A DNA stretch of 64,000 bases, taken from the NCBI GenBank assembly GCA_902805845.1, contig CADCUI010000074.1, forward strand, positions 1-64,000. Direction: 5' to 3'. The position numbers and the translations under genes were made by a program. The notes beneath the pieces were generated by a model, which did no database searches, was not told the origin of the DNA, and saw nothing but the letters and a program-made list of their open reading frames with translations. Below, piece by piece: positions 19,513 through 29,332 of the stretch (positions are counted from its first letter, which is position 1; the number at the start of each line of letters is the position of its first letter). The DNA is from an uncultured Nocardioidaceae bacterium. Lineage in GTDB: Bacteria; Actinomycetota; Actinomycetes; Propionibacteriales; Nocardioidaceae.

Positions 19513-20387
19513 CGGCCCCGCTCGTCGCCCGCACCCGCGGCGAGCTCGAGAAGGCGTTGACCGGGGTGCGCGCAGCGGGCGGGCGGGTCGCGCTGGTCCC
19601 GACCATGGGCGCGCTCCACGACGGGCACGCCTCCCTGGTCAGGAGGGCGCGGGAGCGGATGGCCGCCGACGACGCGGTCGTCGTGTCGATCTTCGTCAAC
19701 CCCCTGCAGTTCGGTCCCGAGGAGGACCTCGACCGCTACCCGCGCACCTTCGACGCCGACCTCGAGGTGTGTGCCGGCGAAGGCGCCGACGTGGTGTTCG
19801 CCCCGGGCGTCGAGGAGGTCTATCCCCACGGTGAGCCCGAGGTGACCGTGGACCCGGGCCCGGAGCGGCGCTCCTTGGAGGGAAGGACGAGACCGGGCCA
19901 CTTCCGCGGCGTGCTCACCGTGGTCGCCAAGCTGTTCGGCATGGTGCGGCCCGACATCGCCGTGTTCGGCGAGAAGGACTACGAGCAGCTGACGAAGATC
20001 CGGCGGATGGTGGCCGACCTGAGCATGGCCGTCGAGGTCGTCGGCGCTCCGACCGTGCGCGAGGCCGACGGGCTGGCGCTCTCGTCGCGCAACGCCTACC
20101 TCGATCCCGAGGGACGCAAGCACGCGGTGAGCCTCAGCCGCGCTCTGCAGGCCGGCGTGGCCGCGGCTCCGCGGGGTCCGGACGCGGTCGTCGGGGCGGG
20201 ATGGGCGGAGCTGGCCGCGGAGCCGGGTGTGGAGCCCGACTACGTGGTGGTCGCGACGCCGGACCTCACCGGCACCCCTGAGGCGGGGGAGGCGCGCATG
20301 CTGGTCGCCGCCCGGGTCGGCGCCACCCGGCTGATCGACAACACGGCGCTCGTCCTGGGGCCGTCCCCTGAAGCGACGGCCCGGTGA
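19509..20387 (+). CDS. panC: Pantothenate synthetase
   Basis: 292 aa. Joins pantoate and beta-alanine using ATP. Visible signatures are [18 protein letters not shown] (residues about 30-47), [21 protein letters not shown] and SSRNAYL. The GTG start overlaps the DUF2520 stop, and the stop overlaps the nadB start, so the genes are read as one operon. No panD follows, unlike the mycobacterial order. Confidence 0.96.
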   Translation: MTAPLVARTRGELEKALTGVRAAGGRVALVPTMGALHDGHASLVRRARERMAADDAVVVSIFVNPLQFGPEEDLDRYPRTFDADLEVCAGEGADVVFAPGVEEVYPHGEPEVTVDPGPERRSLEGRTRPGHFRGVLTVVAKLFGMVRPDIAVFGEKDYEQLTKIRRMVADLSMAVEVVGAPTVREADGLALSSRNAYLDPEGRKHAVSLSRALQAGVAAAPRGPDAVVGAGWAELAAEPGVEPDYVVVATPDLTGTPEAGEARMLVAARVGATRLIDNTALVLGPSPEATAR

Positions 20388-22063
20388 CGGGCGGGATCCC
20401 GGCTCGGCTGGCCGCGCCGGGCGCCGGTTGGACGACCTATGCCGACGTGGTCGTGATCGGCTCGGGCATCGCAGGCCTCACCGCGGCGCTGCGGGTGCGA
20501 GCCTCGGGGGTCGGCTCGGTCAAGGTGGTGACCAAGGACCACCTGTCCGCGGGCTCCACGCAGTGGGCGCAGGGCGGCATCGCCGCCGCTCTCGGGCCCG
20601 GTGACACCCCCGAGCAGCACCTCCACGACACGCTGGTGGCCGGCGCGGGGGTGTGCGACGTCGACGCGGTCCGGGCGCTGGTGACCGAGGGACCGGCGGC
20701 GGTCCGGGAGCTCATCGGCCTCGGCACCCAGTTCGACCAGACCTCGGCCGGTGAGCTGCAGCTCACCCGGGAGGGTGGCCACCTCCGCGACCGCATCGCC
20801 CACGCCGGGGGCGACGCCACCGGCGCAGAGATCCAGAGGGCGCTGGTGGCCGCGGTGCAGGCCGCCCCCGACATCGACGTCATCGAGCACGCGCTGGCGC
20901 TCGACCTCGTCCCCGGCGTCGGCGGCGGCGTGGCGGGGGTGACTCTGCACGTGATGGGCGAGGGCCAGCAGGACGGCGTGGGCGCCGTCCACTGCCGCGC
21001 GGTCGTGCTCGCCAGCGGCGGGCTGGGCCAGATCTTCGCCGCGACCACCAACCCGACGGTCGCCACCGGGGACGGCATGGCGCTGGCGCTCCGGGCGGGC
21101 GCGGTGCTGCGCGACCTGGAGTTCGTCCAGTTCCACCCCACGGTGATGTGGCTGGGCGAGGCTTCGCGGGGCCAGCAGCCGTTGATCTCGGAGGCGGTCC
21201 GCGGGGAGGGCGCGTTCCTCGTCGACGACGAGGGGCGCCGCGTCATGGCCGGGCACCACCCGTTGGCCGACCTCGCCCCGCGCGACGTGGTGGCGAAGGC
21301 CATCATGCGGCGGATGCGCGAGAGCGGCTCGCCGAACGTGTGGCTGGACGGGCGGCACCTGGGCCCCGAGATCTGGGAGCGCCGGTTCCCCACGATCCTC
21401 GCGGTCTGCCGCAGCCACGGCATCGACCCGGTCGCCGACCTGGTGCCGGTGGCGCCGGCCTGTCACTACGCCTCCGGCGGCGTCGCGACCGACCTGCACG
21501 GCCGCACCTCCGTCCCCGGCCTCTACGCCACCGGAGAGGTCGCCTGCTCCGGCGTGCACGGCGCGAACCGGCTGGCCTCCAACTCCCTGCTCGAGGGCCT
21601 GGTCTTCTCGCGCCGGATAGCGCTCGCACTGGGTCACGGGCTGCCGCCCCGCCGGGAGCCCGCAGCCGACGACCGCGTGTCCGGGGTGGCGGACGGCGCG
21701 GCGCTGCCGGCGATGCAGGCCGTGATGACCGAGCACGCCGGCGTGCTCCGGTCGGAGACCGGCCTGGCGGAGGCGGCAAGCGAGCTCGCGGCCCTGCTGG
21801 AGAAGCCCGGTGCGGAGCCGGGCACGGAGGCGTGGGAGACCACGAACCTGCTGACGGTGGGCTCGGCGCTCGCCGAGGCGGCACGGCGGCGCCGGGAGAC
21901 GCGCGGCTCCCACTGGCGAGAGGACTTCCCCGACCGCGACGACGAGCACTGGTGCGGCCAGGTCGACGTCCGGCTCGCCGGCGACGGCCCGTCCACCGCC
22001 CCGGGCGGCGGCCTGGTCGTCGACTTCCGGTCGAGGGCCGACGCTTCCGGAGGCGAGGCATGA
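20384..22063 (+). CDS. nadB: L-aspartate oxidase
   Basis: A 559-aa FAD enzyme that oxidises aspartate to iminoaspartate for NAD synthesis. The FAD dinucleotide motif [16 protein letters not shown] starts near residue 23, followed by [10 protein letters not shown], the HPT (QFHPTVMW) and [12 protein letters not shown] motifs, and [20 protein letters not shown]. No nadA is nearby, so quinolinate synthase must be encoded elsewhere. Coupled by GTGA/ATGA overlaps to panC and nadC. Confidence 0.96.
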   Translation: MTGGIPARLAAPGAGWTTYADVVVIGSGIAGLTAALRVRASGVGSVKVVTKDHLSAGSTQWAQGGIAAALGPGDTPEQHLHDTLVAGAGVCDVDAVRALVTEGPAAVRELIGLGTQFDQTSAGELQLTREGGHLRDRIAHAGGDATGAEIQRALVAAVQAAPDIDVIEHALALDLVPGVGGGVAGVTLHVMGEGQQDGVGAVHCRAVVLASGGLGQIFAATTNPTVATGDGMALALRAGAVLRDLEFVQFHPTVMWLGEASRGQQPLISEAVRGEGAFLVDDEGRRVMAGHHPLADLAPRDVVAKAIMRRMRESGSPNVWLDGRHLGPEIWERRFPTILAVCRSHGIDPVADLVPVAPACHYASGGVATDLHGRTSVPGLYATGEVACSGVHGANRLASNSLLEGLVFSRRIALALGHGLPPRREPAADDRVSGVADGAALPAMQAVMTEHAGVLRSETGLAEAASELAALLEKPGAEPGTEAWETTNLLTVGSALAEAARRRRETRGSHWREDFPDRDDEHWCGQVDVRLAGDGPSTAPGGGLVVDFRSRADASGGEA

Positions 22064-22974
22064 CCGCTGCAGGCACGCCCTACGACGCGCTGCCCCGCGA
22101 CCTGCTGCAGGAGCTGGCGGACGCCGGGCTGGACCCGCGCGCGGTGTACGACGGGGTCGTACGCGCGCTCGTCGAGGACGTCCCCACCGAGGACACCACC
22201 TCGGTCGCCACCGTCCCGCCCGACGCCTCCGCGGTGGCGGACCTCGTCGCCCGGGCCGACGGCGTGGTCGCCGGGATTCCGGTCGCGGAGATGGTCCTGC
22301 GCCACGTGGTCGGCGACGCGCTGGAGGTGGAGCGGCTCGTCGCCGACGGGGGGCGGGTGCGCCGCGGCGACGTCGTCCTGACGGTCCACGGACCGACACG
22401 GCTGCTGCTGACCGCCGAACGCACCGCCCTCAACTACCTCTGCCACCTGTCCGGCATCGCGACGACCACCGCCCGGTGGGTGGAGGCGGTGGCCGGCACG
22501 CGGGGCCGGATCCGCGACACCCGCAAGACCGTCCCGGGTCACCGGCACCTCGCGAAGTACGCCGTGCGCTGCGGCGGTGGGGTCAACCACCGCGGGTCGC
22601 TCTCCGACCAGGCGCTCGTCAAGGACAACCACGTGGTGGCGGCGGGAGGTGTCGTCCCTGCCTACCGCGCGGTGCTCGCCGCCTACCCGGGGCTGCCGGT
22701 CCAGGTGGAGGTCACCGACCTCGACCAGCTCCGGGAGCTGCTGGAGGCGGGAGCGGAGCAGATCCTGCTCGACAACATGAGCACCGAGCAGATGGCCGAG
22801 GCGGTGCGGATCACGGCCGGACGGGCGGCGCTCGAGGCCTCGGGCGGGTTGACCGTCGACCGCGCCCGCGAGGTGGCCGGCACCGGCGTCGACTACCTGG
22901 CCGTGGGCGCGCTCACCCACTCGGCGCCCGTGCTCGACCTGGCGATGGACCTGCGCCCCGGGGGGAAACGCTGA
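22060..22974 (+). CDS. nadC: Nicotinate-nucleotide diphosphorylase (carboxylating)
   Basis: 304 aa. Converts quinolinate and PRPP to nicotinate mononucleotide. Diagnostic segments are EDTTSVAT, ERTALNYLCHLSGIAT, RDTRKTVPGHRHLAKYAV, KDNHV and LLDNMS, with EASGGL near the C-terminal part of the barrel. The start overlaps nadB by ATGA and the stop overlaps the coaX ATG by one base. Confidence 0.96.
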   Translation: MTAAGTPYDALPRDLLQELADAGLDPRAVYDGVVRALVEDVPTEDTTSVATVPPDASAVADLVARADGVVAGIPVAEMVLRHVVGDALEVERLVADGGRVRRGDVVLTVHGPTRLLLTAERTALNYLCHLSGIATTTARWVEAVAGTRGRIRDTRKTVPGHRHLAKYAVRCGGGVNHRGSLSDQALVKDNHVVAAGGVVPAYRAVLAAYPGLPVQVEVTDLDQLRELLEAGAEQILLDNMSTEQMAEAVRITAGRAALEASGGLTVDRAREVAGTGVDYLAVGALTHSAPVLDLAMDLRPGGKR

Positions 22975-23738
22975 TGCTCCTCGCCGCGGACATCGGCAAC
23001 AGCCACACCACGGTGGGGCTGCTGAGGGCCGGGGAGGTGACGCACCACTGGCGGGTGGCGACCGACGAGCGTCGTACCGCTGACGAGTGGGGCGTCCTCC
23101 TCCGAGCTCTCCTGTCCTCCTCCGGGCCGGTGCAGCTGCGGGGGGTCGCGGTGTGCGCCTCGGTGCCGTCGGTGCTGCACGAGTGGCGGCAGATGATGTC
23201 CGACTACCACCCCGACGTCCCGCACGTGGTGGTCGAGCCGGGGGTGCGCACGGGTGTGCCGGTGCTCATGGACAACCCGCGGGAGGTGGGTGCGGACCGC
23301 ATCGTCAACGCGCTGGCGGCCGCCCAGCTCTATCCCGGACCCAGCATCGTCGTGGACTTCGGCACGGCCACCACCTACGACGTCGTCTCGGCGCGCGGGG
23401 AGTACGTCGGCGGGGCGATCGCCCCGGGGATCGAGATCTCGCTGGAGGCCCTGGGCCGGCGCGGCGCCCAGCTGCGGAAGGTCGAGCTGCTGCGGCCGCG
23501 GTCGGTCATCGCCAAGAACACCGTCGAGGCACTGCAGAGCGGGATCCTCTACGGCTTCGCCTCGCAGGTGGACGGGATGGTGACGCGGATGACCAGGGCA
23601 CTCGGGGCGGACCGCGTCGACGTCGTGGCCACCGGAGGGCTGGCGGGGATCGTCGTCGACGAGTGCACCAGCGTCACCGACCACCAGCCGTGGCTGACGC
23701 TCCGGGGCCTGGAGATGGTCTTCGACCGCAACACCTGA
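22974..23738 (+). CDS. coaX: Type III pantothenate kinase
   Basis: 254 aa. Phosphorylates pantothenate, the first step of CoA synthesis. ASKHA-fold motifs: LAADIGNSHTTVGLL at the N terminus, VDFGTATTYDVV and GGAIAPGIEISLEAL, and ATGGLAGIV. It joins panC in the same operon, linking pantothenate synthesis and use. Only one base overlaps nadC. Confidence 0.95.
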   Translation: MLLAADIGNSHTTVGLLRAGEVTHHWRVATDERRTADEWGVLLRALLSSSGPVQLRGVAVCASVPSVLHEWRQMMSDYHPDVPHVVVEPGVRTGVPVLMDNPREVGADRIVNALAAAQLYPGPSIVVDFGTATTYDVVSARGEYVGGAIAPGIEISLEALGRRGAQLRKVELLRPRSVIAKNTVEALQSGILYGFASQVDGMVTRMTRALGADRVDVVATGGLAGIVVDECTSVTDHQPWLTLRGLEMVFDRNT

Positions 23739-23798
23739 CGACCGACCGGGAAGAGGAGCCCCGGCTGGGCACCGGCAGGAGCACGGTCACCGGACACC

Positions 23799-23804
23799 TA
23801 CGCT
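23799..23804 (+). promoter_or_regulatory. Probable -10 box of a leaderless promoter before lysS
   Basis: TACGCT ends 8 nt before the lysS ATG. The surrounding ACCTACGCTTGG is repeated upstream of the DUF2520 gene at about 18560. Confidence 0.45.
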
Positions 23805-23812
23805 TGGCTCCC

Positions 23813-25336
23813 ATGACCGACCGATCCGCCGACGCCACCTCGGCTGACCAGGAGCCCTTCGAGGACCTCCCGGAGCAGGTGCGGGTCCGGCGGGAGAAGC
23901 GGCAGCGGCTGGTCGAGTCCGGTCGGCCGCCGTACCCGAACACCGTGCGGCGCACCCACGCCCTTGCCGAGCTGCGCCGCACCTTCGACTTCCAGGACCT
24001 GCCGCCCGACACCCGCACCGGCGAGACGGTCTCGGTCGCGGGCCGGGTCATCCATCTGCGCAACACCGGAAAGCTGTGCTTCGTGCGGCTCCGCGAGGGC
24101 GACGGCACCGAGCTGCAGGCGATGCTCTCGCTGGCCGACCTCGGCGAGGAGTCGCTGGCGGAGTACAAGTCCTTGGTCGACATCGGTGACTTCATCGAGG
24201 TCTCCGGCGAGGTGGTCACCAGCCGGCGCGGGGAGCTCTCCGTGCAGGCGACCGGCTGGACGATGGCCGCGAAGGCGCTCCGCCCCCTGCCCAACGAGCA
24301 CAGGCCGCTCTCGGACGAGGCGCGCGTGCGCCAGCGCTACCTCGACCTGGTCGTCAACCCCGAGGCGCGGGCGATGGTCCGCACCAAGGCGGCGGTGCTG
24401 CGTTCGCTGCGCAGCACGCTCGACGACCGCGGGTACGTCGAGGTGGAGACGCCCATCCTCCAGCTGACCAACGGCGGCGCGGCTGCGCGTCCGTTCCGCA
24501 CCCACCTCAACGCGTTCGACCAGCAGATGCTGCTGCGGATCGCGCTCGAGCTGGACCTCAAGAAGGCGCTGATCGGCGGTGTCGACCGGGTCTACGAGAT
24601 CGGCAGGACGTTCCGCAACGAGGGGCTGGACTCCACCCACGCGGCGGAGTTCTCGATGCTCGAGGCCTACGAGGCCTACGGCGACATCGAGTCCATGAAG
24701 GCGCTGCTCCAGGACCTGGTGCGGGGGGCCGCCCGGTCGGTCGGGCGGACGGTGGTCAGCGGCAGGGACGGCGAGCAGATCGACCTCGAGGGGCCCTGGC
24801 GGTCGGCGGGGCTGCACGAGCTGGTCTCGGAGGCGTTGCAGGCCGAGGTGACGACCGAGACGCCCTTGCAGGACCTGCGGGACCTGGCCGACGGCCGTGG
24901 CGTCGAGCTGCAGGAGCGCTGGGGCACCGGCGAGGTGGTGCTCGAGCTGTACGAGAAGCTGGTGGAGCACACGCTGATCCAGCCCACGTTCGTCCAGGAC
25001 TACCCCGAGTCGGTCCGGCCGCTGGCCAAGCCGCACCCGTCGAAGCCCGGGCTGGTCGAGGCCTTCGACCTCATCGTCAACGGGGTCGAGCTCGCCCCGG
25101 CGTACACCGAGCTCAACGACCCGGTGATCCAGCGCGAGCGGCTCGTCGAGCAGTCGCTGCTCGCAGCCGGCGGCGACCCTGAGGCGATGGACCTCGACGA
25201 GCCCTTCCTCCGCGCCATGGAGCACGGCATGCCGCCGGCCGGCGGCATGGGAATGGGCGTCGACCGCCTGGTCATGCTGCTGACCGGAGCCGGGATCCGC
25301 GAAACCATCTTGTTCCCGCTGCTGCGTCCCGAGTAG
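23813..25336 (+). CDS. lysS: Lysyl-tRNA synthetase, class II
   Basis: 507 aa. Charges tRNA(Lys). An N-terminal OB-fold anticodon domain (VSVAGRVIHLRNTGKLCF near residues 78-95) precedes the class II core with motif 2 YEIGRTFRNEGLDSTHAAEF and motif 3 GMGMGVDRLVMLLTG near the end. Length and layout fit a normal housekeeping LysS. It lies between coaX and lsr2, as in mycobacteria. Confidence 0.96.
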   Translation: MTDRSADATSADQEPFEDLPEQVRVRREKRQRLVESGRPPYPNTVRRTHALAELRRTFDFQDLPPDTRTGETVSVAGRVIHLRNTGKLCFVRLREGDGTELQAMLSLADLGEESLAEYKSLVDIGDFIEVSGEVVTSRRGELSVQATGWTMAAKALRPLPNEHRPLSDEARVRQRYLDLVVNPEARAMVRTKAAVLRSLRSTLDDRGYVEVETPILQLTNGGAAARPFRTHLNAFDQQMLLRIALELDLKKALIGGVDRVYEIGRTFRNEGLDSTHAAEFSMLEAYEAYGDIESMKALLQDLVRGAARSVGRTVVSGRDGEQIDLEGPWRSAGLHELVSEALQAEVTTETPLQDLRDLADGRGVELQERWGTGEVVLELYEKLVEHTLIQPTFVQDYPESVRPLAKPHPSKPGLVEAFDLIVNGVELAPAYTELNDPVIQRERLVEQSLLAAGGDPEAMDLDEPFLRAMEHGMPPAGGMGMGVDRLVMLLTGAGIRETILFPLLRPE

Positions 25337-25667
25337 CGACCGCTAAGGCTCACCCGGAGACGCTTCGGTGATCCTCCGGTGATCGGGTTCGTGACGTCGC
25401 GTGAGTGAAATCACTGAAGCATGACGAGGATCATTAATAGCGGAGAAGCTTTCCGCTCACACGCCCGCCCGGGAAGCCCGAGGATGCGGGAGGGGCACCC
25501 TCAGAACGAAAAGGGTCCGGAATGGACAAGCCTTCTTGTTCTGGGATTTCCTTGTCGGCGATCTCAGAAATGAGACTTCCTGCGTGCGCCTCGGTCACGA
25601 CCCGCTATTGTGAGGCCGAATCCCGGGACCCTGCAGGAATCGCCCGACAAGCAAAGGAATGGAATAC
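25337..25667. promoter_or_regulatory. 331-bp lsr2 upstream region
   Basis: No gene was found here. It is richer in A and T than its surroundings. It holds a TCTCA-GAAA-TGAGA palindrome at 25562-25575 and a TATTGT hexamer at 25605-25610 that could be the lsr2 -10 box, which would give a leader of roughly 50 nt. Nothing matched a riboswitch I know. Confidence 0.4.
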
Positions 25668-26015
25668 ATGGCACAGCGCGTGAACGTGGTCCTCGAGGAC
25701 GACATCGACAAGAGTGACGCCGCGGAGACGGTGATGTTCGCCCTCGACGGCGTTCAGTACGAGATCGACCTCTCGGAGGACAACGCCGATTCCCTGCGAG
25801 AGGCGCTGGCGCTCTACATCGCGCACGGCCGCCGGGCAGGCGGTCGCCGTCGGGGCGGTTCCGGGAGCGGCGGTCGGTCGTCGTCGGCCTCGAAGAGCGC
25901 CGGCGGGCCGACGGCTGCGGAGATCCGGGCCTGGGCCCGCGAGAACGGCTTCGACGTCCCGGACCGCGGCCGTGTCTCGGCCGAGGTGCGCGAGGCGTAC
26001 GCCGCGGCCAACTGA
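25668..26015 (+). CDS. lsr2: Lsr2 nucleoid-associated xenogeneic silencer
   Basis: 115 aa. Bridges AT-rich DNA and silences foreign genes, the actinobacterial H-NS analogue. An N-terminal dimerisation domain (MAQRVNVVLEDDID, TVMFALDGVQYEIDLS) is joined by a Gly/Arg/Ser linker (residues about 55-80) to the DNA-binding domain with the minor-groove RGR hook at 100-102 (PDRGRVSAEVREAY). ATG 25668 was chosen because AAAGGA lies 8-9 nt upstream; ATG 25659 is too close to it. Confidence 0.97.
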   Translation: MAQRVNVVLEDDIDKSDAAETVMFALDGVQYEIDLSEDNADSLREALALYIAHGRRAGGRRRGGSGSGGRSSSASKSAGGPTAAEIRAWARENGFDVPDRGRVSAEVREAYAAAN

Positions 26016-26033
26016 GCGCCGCGATCGCCCCCG

Positions 26034-26069
26034 TGTGACGGTCCCTGTGACGGTCCCTGTGACCGTCCC
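26034..26069. repeat. Three tandem 12-bp units (TGTGACGGTCCC)
   Basis: Copies at 26034-26045, 26046-26057 and 26058-26069, the last with one change, lie just after the lsr2 stop and before its terminator-like hairpin. Confidence 0.8.
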
Positions 26070-26071
26070 GG

Positions 26072-26099
26072 CGGGCGGCCGTCGAGCTGCGGCCGCCCG
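26072..26099 (+). terminator. Terminator-like hairpin after lsr2
   Basis: A perfect 10-bp stem, CGGGCGGCCG (26072-26081) with its complement (26090-26099), has an 8-nt loop. No T tract follows, as is common in high-GC actinobacteria. Confidence 0.55.
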
Positions 26100-26149
26100 T
26101 GGGGGCCATCCCGGCCCGTCCGCCCCGCCGACGATCCGGTCCGCCCTGT

Positions 26150-26166
26150 GTTCGCTTGCAGCGAAC
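26150..26166. promoter_or_regulatory. ClgR-type operator upstream of clpC
   Basis: GTTCGCT-TGC-AGCGAAC is a perfect 7-bp inverted repeat with a 3-bp centre. It agrees with the TTCGC-N5-GCGAA pattern known for ClgR, which activates clp genes in Streptomyces, Corynebacterium and Mycobacterium. It lies 90 bp upstream of the TAGAGT hexamer at 26256-26261. Confidence 0.75.
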
Positions 26167-26255
26167 CCCCGCGGGGAACAGCGTCCCGAGAGGGAGGGTT
26201 GAACCCGATGTCGTCGTACTCACCGATGCGGGGCCTGCCTGTCAGGACCGCGGAC

Positions 26256-26299
26256 TAGAGTGCAAGGACGACCTCTCCGGCGCAGGCTGCGCCGGGAGA
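26256..26299 (+). promoter_or_regulatory. clpC -10 box and leader hairpin
   Basis: TAGAGT (26256-26261) is a likely -10 box. The leader it would produce starts almost at once with a hairpin, TCTCC+GGCGCA at 26274-26284 pairing with 26288-26299 (one bulged G, 3-nt loop), and then AGGAG before the clpC ATG. The hairpin could stabilise the mRNA or tune translation. Confidence 0.5.
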
Positions 26300-26324
26300 C
26301 GGAAGGGCTGAGGAGCGAGATTAG

Positions 26325-28850
26325 ATGTTCGAGCGGTTCACAGATCGAGCCCGTCGTGTGGTGGTGCTGGCGCAGGAAGAGGCGCGCATGCTCAGCCACA
26401 ACTACATCGGCACCGAGCACATCCTGCTGGGCCTGATCCACGAAGGCGAGGGAGTGGCCGCCAAGGCGCTCGAGAGCCTCGGGATCTCCCTGGAGGCGGT
26501 GCGCGCCCAGGTCGAGGAGATCATCGGCCAGGGCCAGCAGGCGCCGTCGGGGCACATCCCGTTCACCCCCCGCGCCAAGAAGGTGCTGGAGCTGTCGCTG
26601 CGCGAGGCGCTGCAGCTCGGCCACAACTACATCGGCACCGAGCACATCCTGCTCGGCCTCATCCGGGAGGGTGAGGGCGTCGCCGCCCAGGTGCTGGTCA
26701 AGCTCGGCGCCGACCTGAACAGGGTCCGCCAGCAGGTCATCCAGCTCCTCTCCGGTTTCCAGGGCAAGGAGACGGCCGCCGCGGGCACCGCTCCCGAGGG
26801 TGCGCCGTCGAGCTCGCTGGTCCTCGACCAGTTCGGCCGCAACTACACCCAGGCGGCCCGCGAGGCCAAGCTCGACCCGGTGATCGGGCGCGAGAAGGAG
26901 ATCGAGCGGGTCATGCAGGTGCTGTCCCGCCGCACCAAGAACAACCCCGTCCTCATCGGGGAGCCCGGTGTCGGGAAGACGGCCTGCGTCGAGGGCCTCG
27001 CACAGTCGATCGTCCGGGGCGACGTGCCCGAGACGCTCAAGGACAAGCAGATCTACAGCCTCGACCTGGGCGCGCTCGTCGCCGGGTCGCGCTACCGCGG
27101 TGACTTCGAGGAGCGGCTGAAGAAGGTCCTCAAGGAGATCAAGACCCGCGGCGACATCATTCTGTTCATCGACGAGCTGCACACGCTCGTCGGCGCCGGC
27201 GCGGCCGAGGGCGCGATCGACGCCGCCTCGATCCTCAAGCCGATGCTGGCCCGCGGTGAGCTGCAGACCATCGGCGCCACGACCCTCGACGAGTACCGCA
27301 AGCACCTCGAGAAGGACGCGGCCCTCGAGCGTCGCTTCCAGCCGATCCAGGTGCAGGAGCCCTCGATCGCCCACACGATCGAGATCCTCAAGGGCCTGCG
27401 TGACCGTTACGAAGCCCACCACCGGGTCACCATCACCGACGAGGCGCTGGTCTCGGCCGCGACGCTGGCCGACCGCTACGTCTCCGACAGGTTCCTGCCG
27501 GACAAGGCCATCGACCTCATCGACGAGGCCGGGTCACGGCTGCGGATCCGCCGGATGACCGCGCCGCCGGACCTGCGCGAGTTCGACGACCGGATCGCCG
27601 ACGTGCGCCGCCGCAAGGAGAGCGCCATCGACAGCCAGGACTTCGAGCTGGCGGCCTCCCTGCGCGACGAGGAGAAGAAGCTGATCCTCGCCAAGGGCGA
27701 GCGGGAGAAGCAGTGGCGCGCCGGTGACATGGACGTCGTCGCCGAGGTCGACGAGGAGCTCATCGCCGAGGTCCTGGCCGTCGCGACCGGCATCCCGATC
27801 GTGAAGCTGTCGGAGGAGGAGTCCACCCGGCTGCTCAAGATGGAGGACGAGCTGCACAAGCGCGTCGTCGGCCAGGAGGAGGCCGTCAAGGCGCTCAGCC
27901 GGGCCATCCGTCGTACGCGTGCCGGCCTCAAGGACCCGAAGCGTCCCGGCGGCTCGTTCATCTTCGCCGGCCCCTCCGGCGTCGGCAAGACGTGGCTGTC
28001 CAAGACGCTCGCGGAGTTCCTCTTCGGCGACGAGGACGCCCTGATCCAGCTGGACATGTCCGAGTTCAGCGAGAAGCACACCGTCTCGCGGCTGTTCGGC
28101 TCGCCTCCTGGCTACGTCGGTTACGAGGAGGGCGGTCAGCTCACCGAGAAGGTGCGGCGCAAGCCGTTCTCGGTGGTGCTGTTCGACGAGGTCGAGAAGG
28201 CGCACCCGGACATCTTCAACTCGCTGCTGCAGATCCTCGAGGAAGGTCGCCTGACCGACTCGCAGGGCCGGGTCGTCGACTTCAAGAACACCGTCATCAT
28301 CATGACGACGAACCTCGGCACCCGCGACATCTCCAAGGGCCTCAACCTCGGGTTCCAGCAGACCGGTGACACCCAGGGGTCCTACGACCGAATGAAGGCG
28401 AAGGTCTCCGAGGAGCTCAAGCAGCACTTCCGGCCGGAGTTCCTCAACCGCGTCGACGAGATCGTGGTGTTCCCGCCGCTGAGCCAGGAGCAGATCGTCT
28501 CGATGGTCGACATGATGGTCGCGGGCGTGGACAAGCGCCTCAAGGACCGCGACATGACGATCGAGCTGACCCAGGACGCCAAGGACCTGCTGGCCCGGCG
28601 CGGGTTCGACCCGGTGCTCGGTGCCCGGCCGCTGCGGCGCACGGTGCAGCGCGAGATCGAGGACACGCTCGCCGAGAAGATGCTGTACGGCGAGGTGGGT
28701 CCCGGTCAGTCCGTCCTGGTCGATGTCGAGGGTGAGGGCGCCACGGCTGCGTTCACGTTCGTCGGCCGGCCGCGAACGCCGCTGACCGACCTGACCGACC
28801 TACCGCCGATGGAGATGATCGAGGAGGTCGAGCCGGCCGAGGCCGACTGA
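26325..28850 (+). CDS. clpC: ATP-dependent Clp protease ATPase subunit ClpC
   Basis: An 841-aa class I AAA+ unfoldase that feeds proteins to ClpP. Two Clp-N repeats (about residues 2-140, each with [14 protein letters not shown]) precede AAA-1 with GEPGVGKT at 212-219, a UVR-type middle coiled coil near 425-460, and AAA-2 with GPSGVGKT at 549-556. The C terminus is acidic. GAGGAG lies upstream of the ATG. It is probably under ClgR control through the palindrome at 26150, and is followed by a strong terminator. Confidence 0.97.
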   Translation: MFERFTDRARRVVVLAQEEARMLSHNYIGTEHILLGLIHEGEGVAAKALESLGISLEAVRAQVEEIIGQGQQAPSGHIPFTPRAKKVLELSLREALQLGHNYIGTEHILLGLIREGEGVAAQVLVKLGADLNRVRQQVIQLLSGFQGKETAAAGTAPEGAPSSSLVLDQFGRNYTQAAREAKLDPVIGREKEIERVMQVLSRRTKNNPVLIGEPGVGKTACVEGLAQSIVRGDVPETLKDKQIYSLDLGALVAGSRYRGDFEERLKKVLKEIKTRGDIILFIDELHTLVGAGAAEGAIDAASILKPMLARGELQTIGATTLDEYRKHLEKDAALERRFQPIQVQEPSIAHTIEILKGLRDRYEAHHRVTITDEALVSAATLADRYVSDRFLPDKAIDLIDEAGSRLRIRRMTAPPDLREFDDRIADVRRRKESAIDSQDFELAASLRDEEKKLILAKGEREKQWRAGDMDVVAEVDEELIAEVLAVATGIPIVKLSEEESTRLLKMEDELHKRVVGQEEAVKALSRAIRRTRAGLKDPKRPGGSFIFAGPSGVGKTWLSKTLAEFLFGDEDALIQLDMSEFSEKHTVSRLFGSPPGYVGYEEGGQLTEKVRRKPFSVVLFDEVEKAHPDIFNSLLQILEEGRLTDSQGRVVDFKNTVIIMTTNLGTRDISKGLNLGFQQTGDTQGSYDRMKAKVSEELKQHFRPEFLNRVDEIVVFPPLSQEQIVSMVDMMVAGVDKRLKDRDMTIELTQDAKDLLARRGFDPVLGARPLRRTVQREIEDTLAEKMLYGEVGPGQSVLVDVEGEGATAAFTFVGRPRTPLTDLTDLPPMEMIEEVEPAEAD

Positions 28851-28858
28851 CCCATGCC

Positions 28859-28894
28859 GAGTCGGCGCTTGTGCACGCGCACAAGCGCCGACTC
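28859..28894. terminator. Bidirectional terminator after clpC, member of a dispersed repeat
   Basis: A perfect 16-bp stem (28859-28874 with 28879-28894) and a 4-nt loop ACGC, followed by GCCGTTTT. It lies between convergent clpC and the SMR gene and can serve both. Positions 28857-28880 match 24-47 of the window exactly on the other strand. Confidence 0.85.
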
Positions 28895-28912
28895 GCCGTT
28901 TTGGGGGGTGCC

Positions 28913-29239
28913 TCAGCGGGAGCTCTGCAGGTTGAGGACCACCACGCCGACGATGATGAGCCCCAGGGCGGTGACCTTGACGGCATCGAGGGACTCGCTG
29001 AGGAAGAGAAAGCCCACGATGGCGATGCCGGCCGTGCCGAGTCCCGACCACGCGGCGTACGCCACCGACACCGGGATCTGCTTCACCGCCACGGAGAGCA
29101 GCCCGATGGACACGGCGTACCCGGAGACCACCGCGGCGGTCCATGCCGGGTTGCTGAACCCGTCGGTCCGGGGAAGGGTGGCGGTGGAGGCGACCTCGAT
29201 CGCGATCGCGACGACGAGCAGGAGCCATGCGGCGGCCAT
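28913..29239 (-). CDS. Small multidrug resistance (SMR) efflux protein
   Basis: A 108-aa protein with four predicted membrane helices, of the EmrE/QacE family, which exports cationic compounds using the proton gradient. The key membrane Glu is at residue 15 (AIAIEVASTATL), and WSGLGTAGIAIVG and LFLSESL are further family marks. The ATG at 29239 follows GGAGG on the minus strand. It is divergent from a TetR gene with a palindrome between them, so that regulator probably represses it. Confidence 0.92.
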   Translation of the reverse strand: MAAAWLLLVVAIAIEVASTATLPRTDGFSNPAWTAAVVSGYAVSIGLLSVAVKQIPVSVAYAAWSGLGTAGIAIVGFLFLSESLDAVKVTALGLIIVGVVVLNLQSSR

Positions 29240-29253
29240 GGTGGCCTCCGATC

Positions 29254-29271
29254 GTGTAGCGGTTGCTACAC
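29254..29271. promoter_or_regulatory. Probable TetR operator
   Basis: GTGTAGC-GGTT-GCTACAC is a 7-bp inverted repeat 14 bp upstream of the SMR start codon and 61 bp upstream of the TetR start. It would block the SMR promoter or its early transcript. Confidence 0.65.
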
Positions 29272-29332
29272 ATAGGGTACCAGCACAGCCGGCCGCCGCG
29301 CCGCCCCCGACCGATGAACTTCCGGAGCCCCG

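Noticed and set aside
25337-25667. A riboswitch in the lsr2 upstream region
   Set aside because: It has small palindromes only; no conserved core of any riboswitch class I know could be matched.
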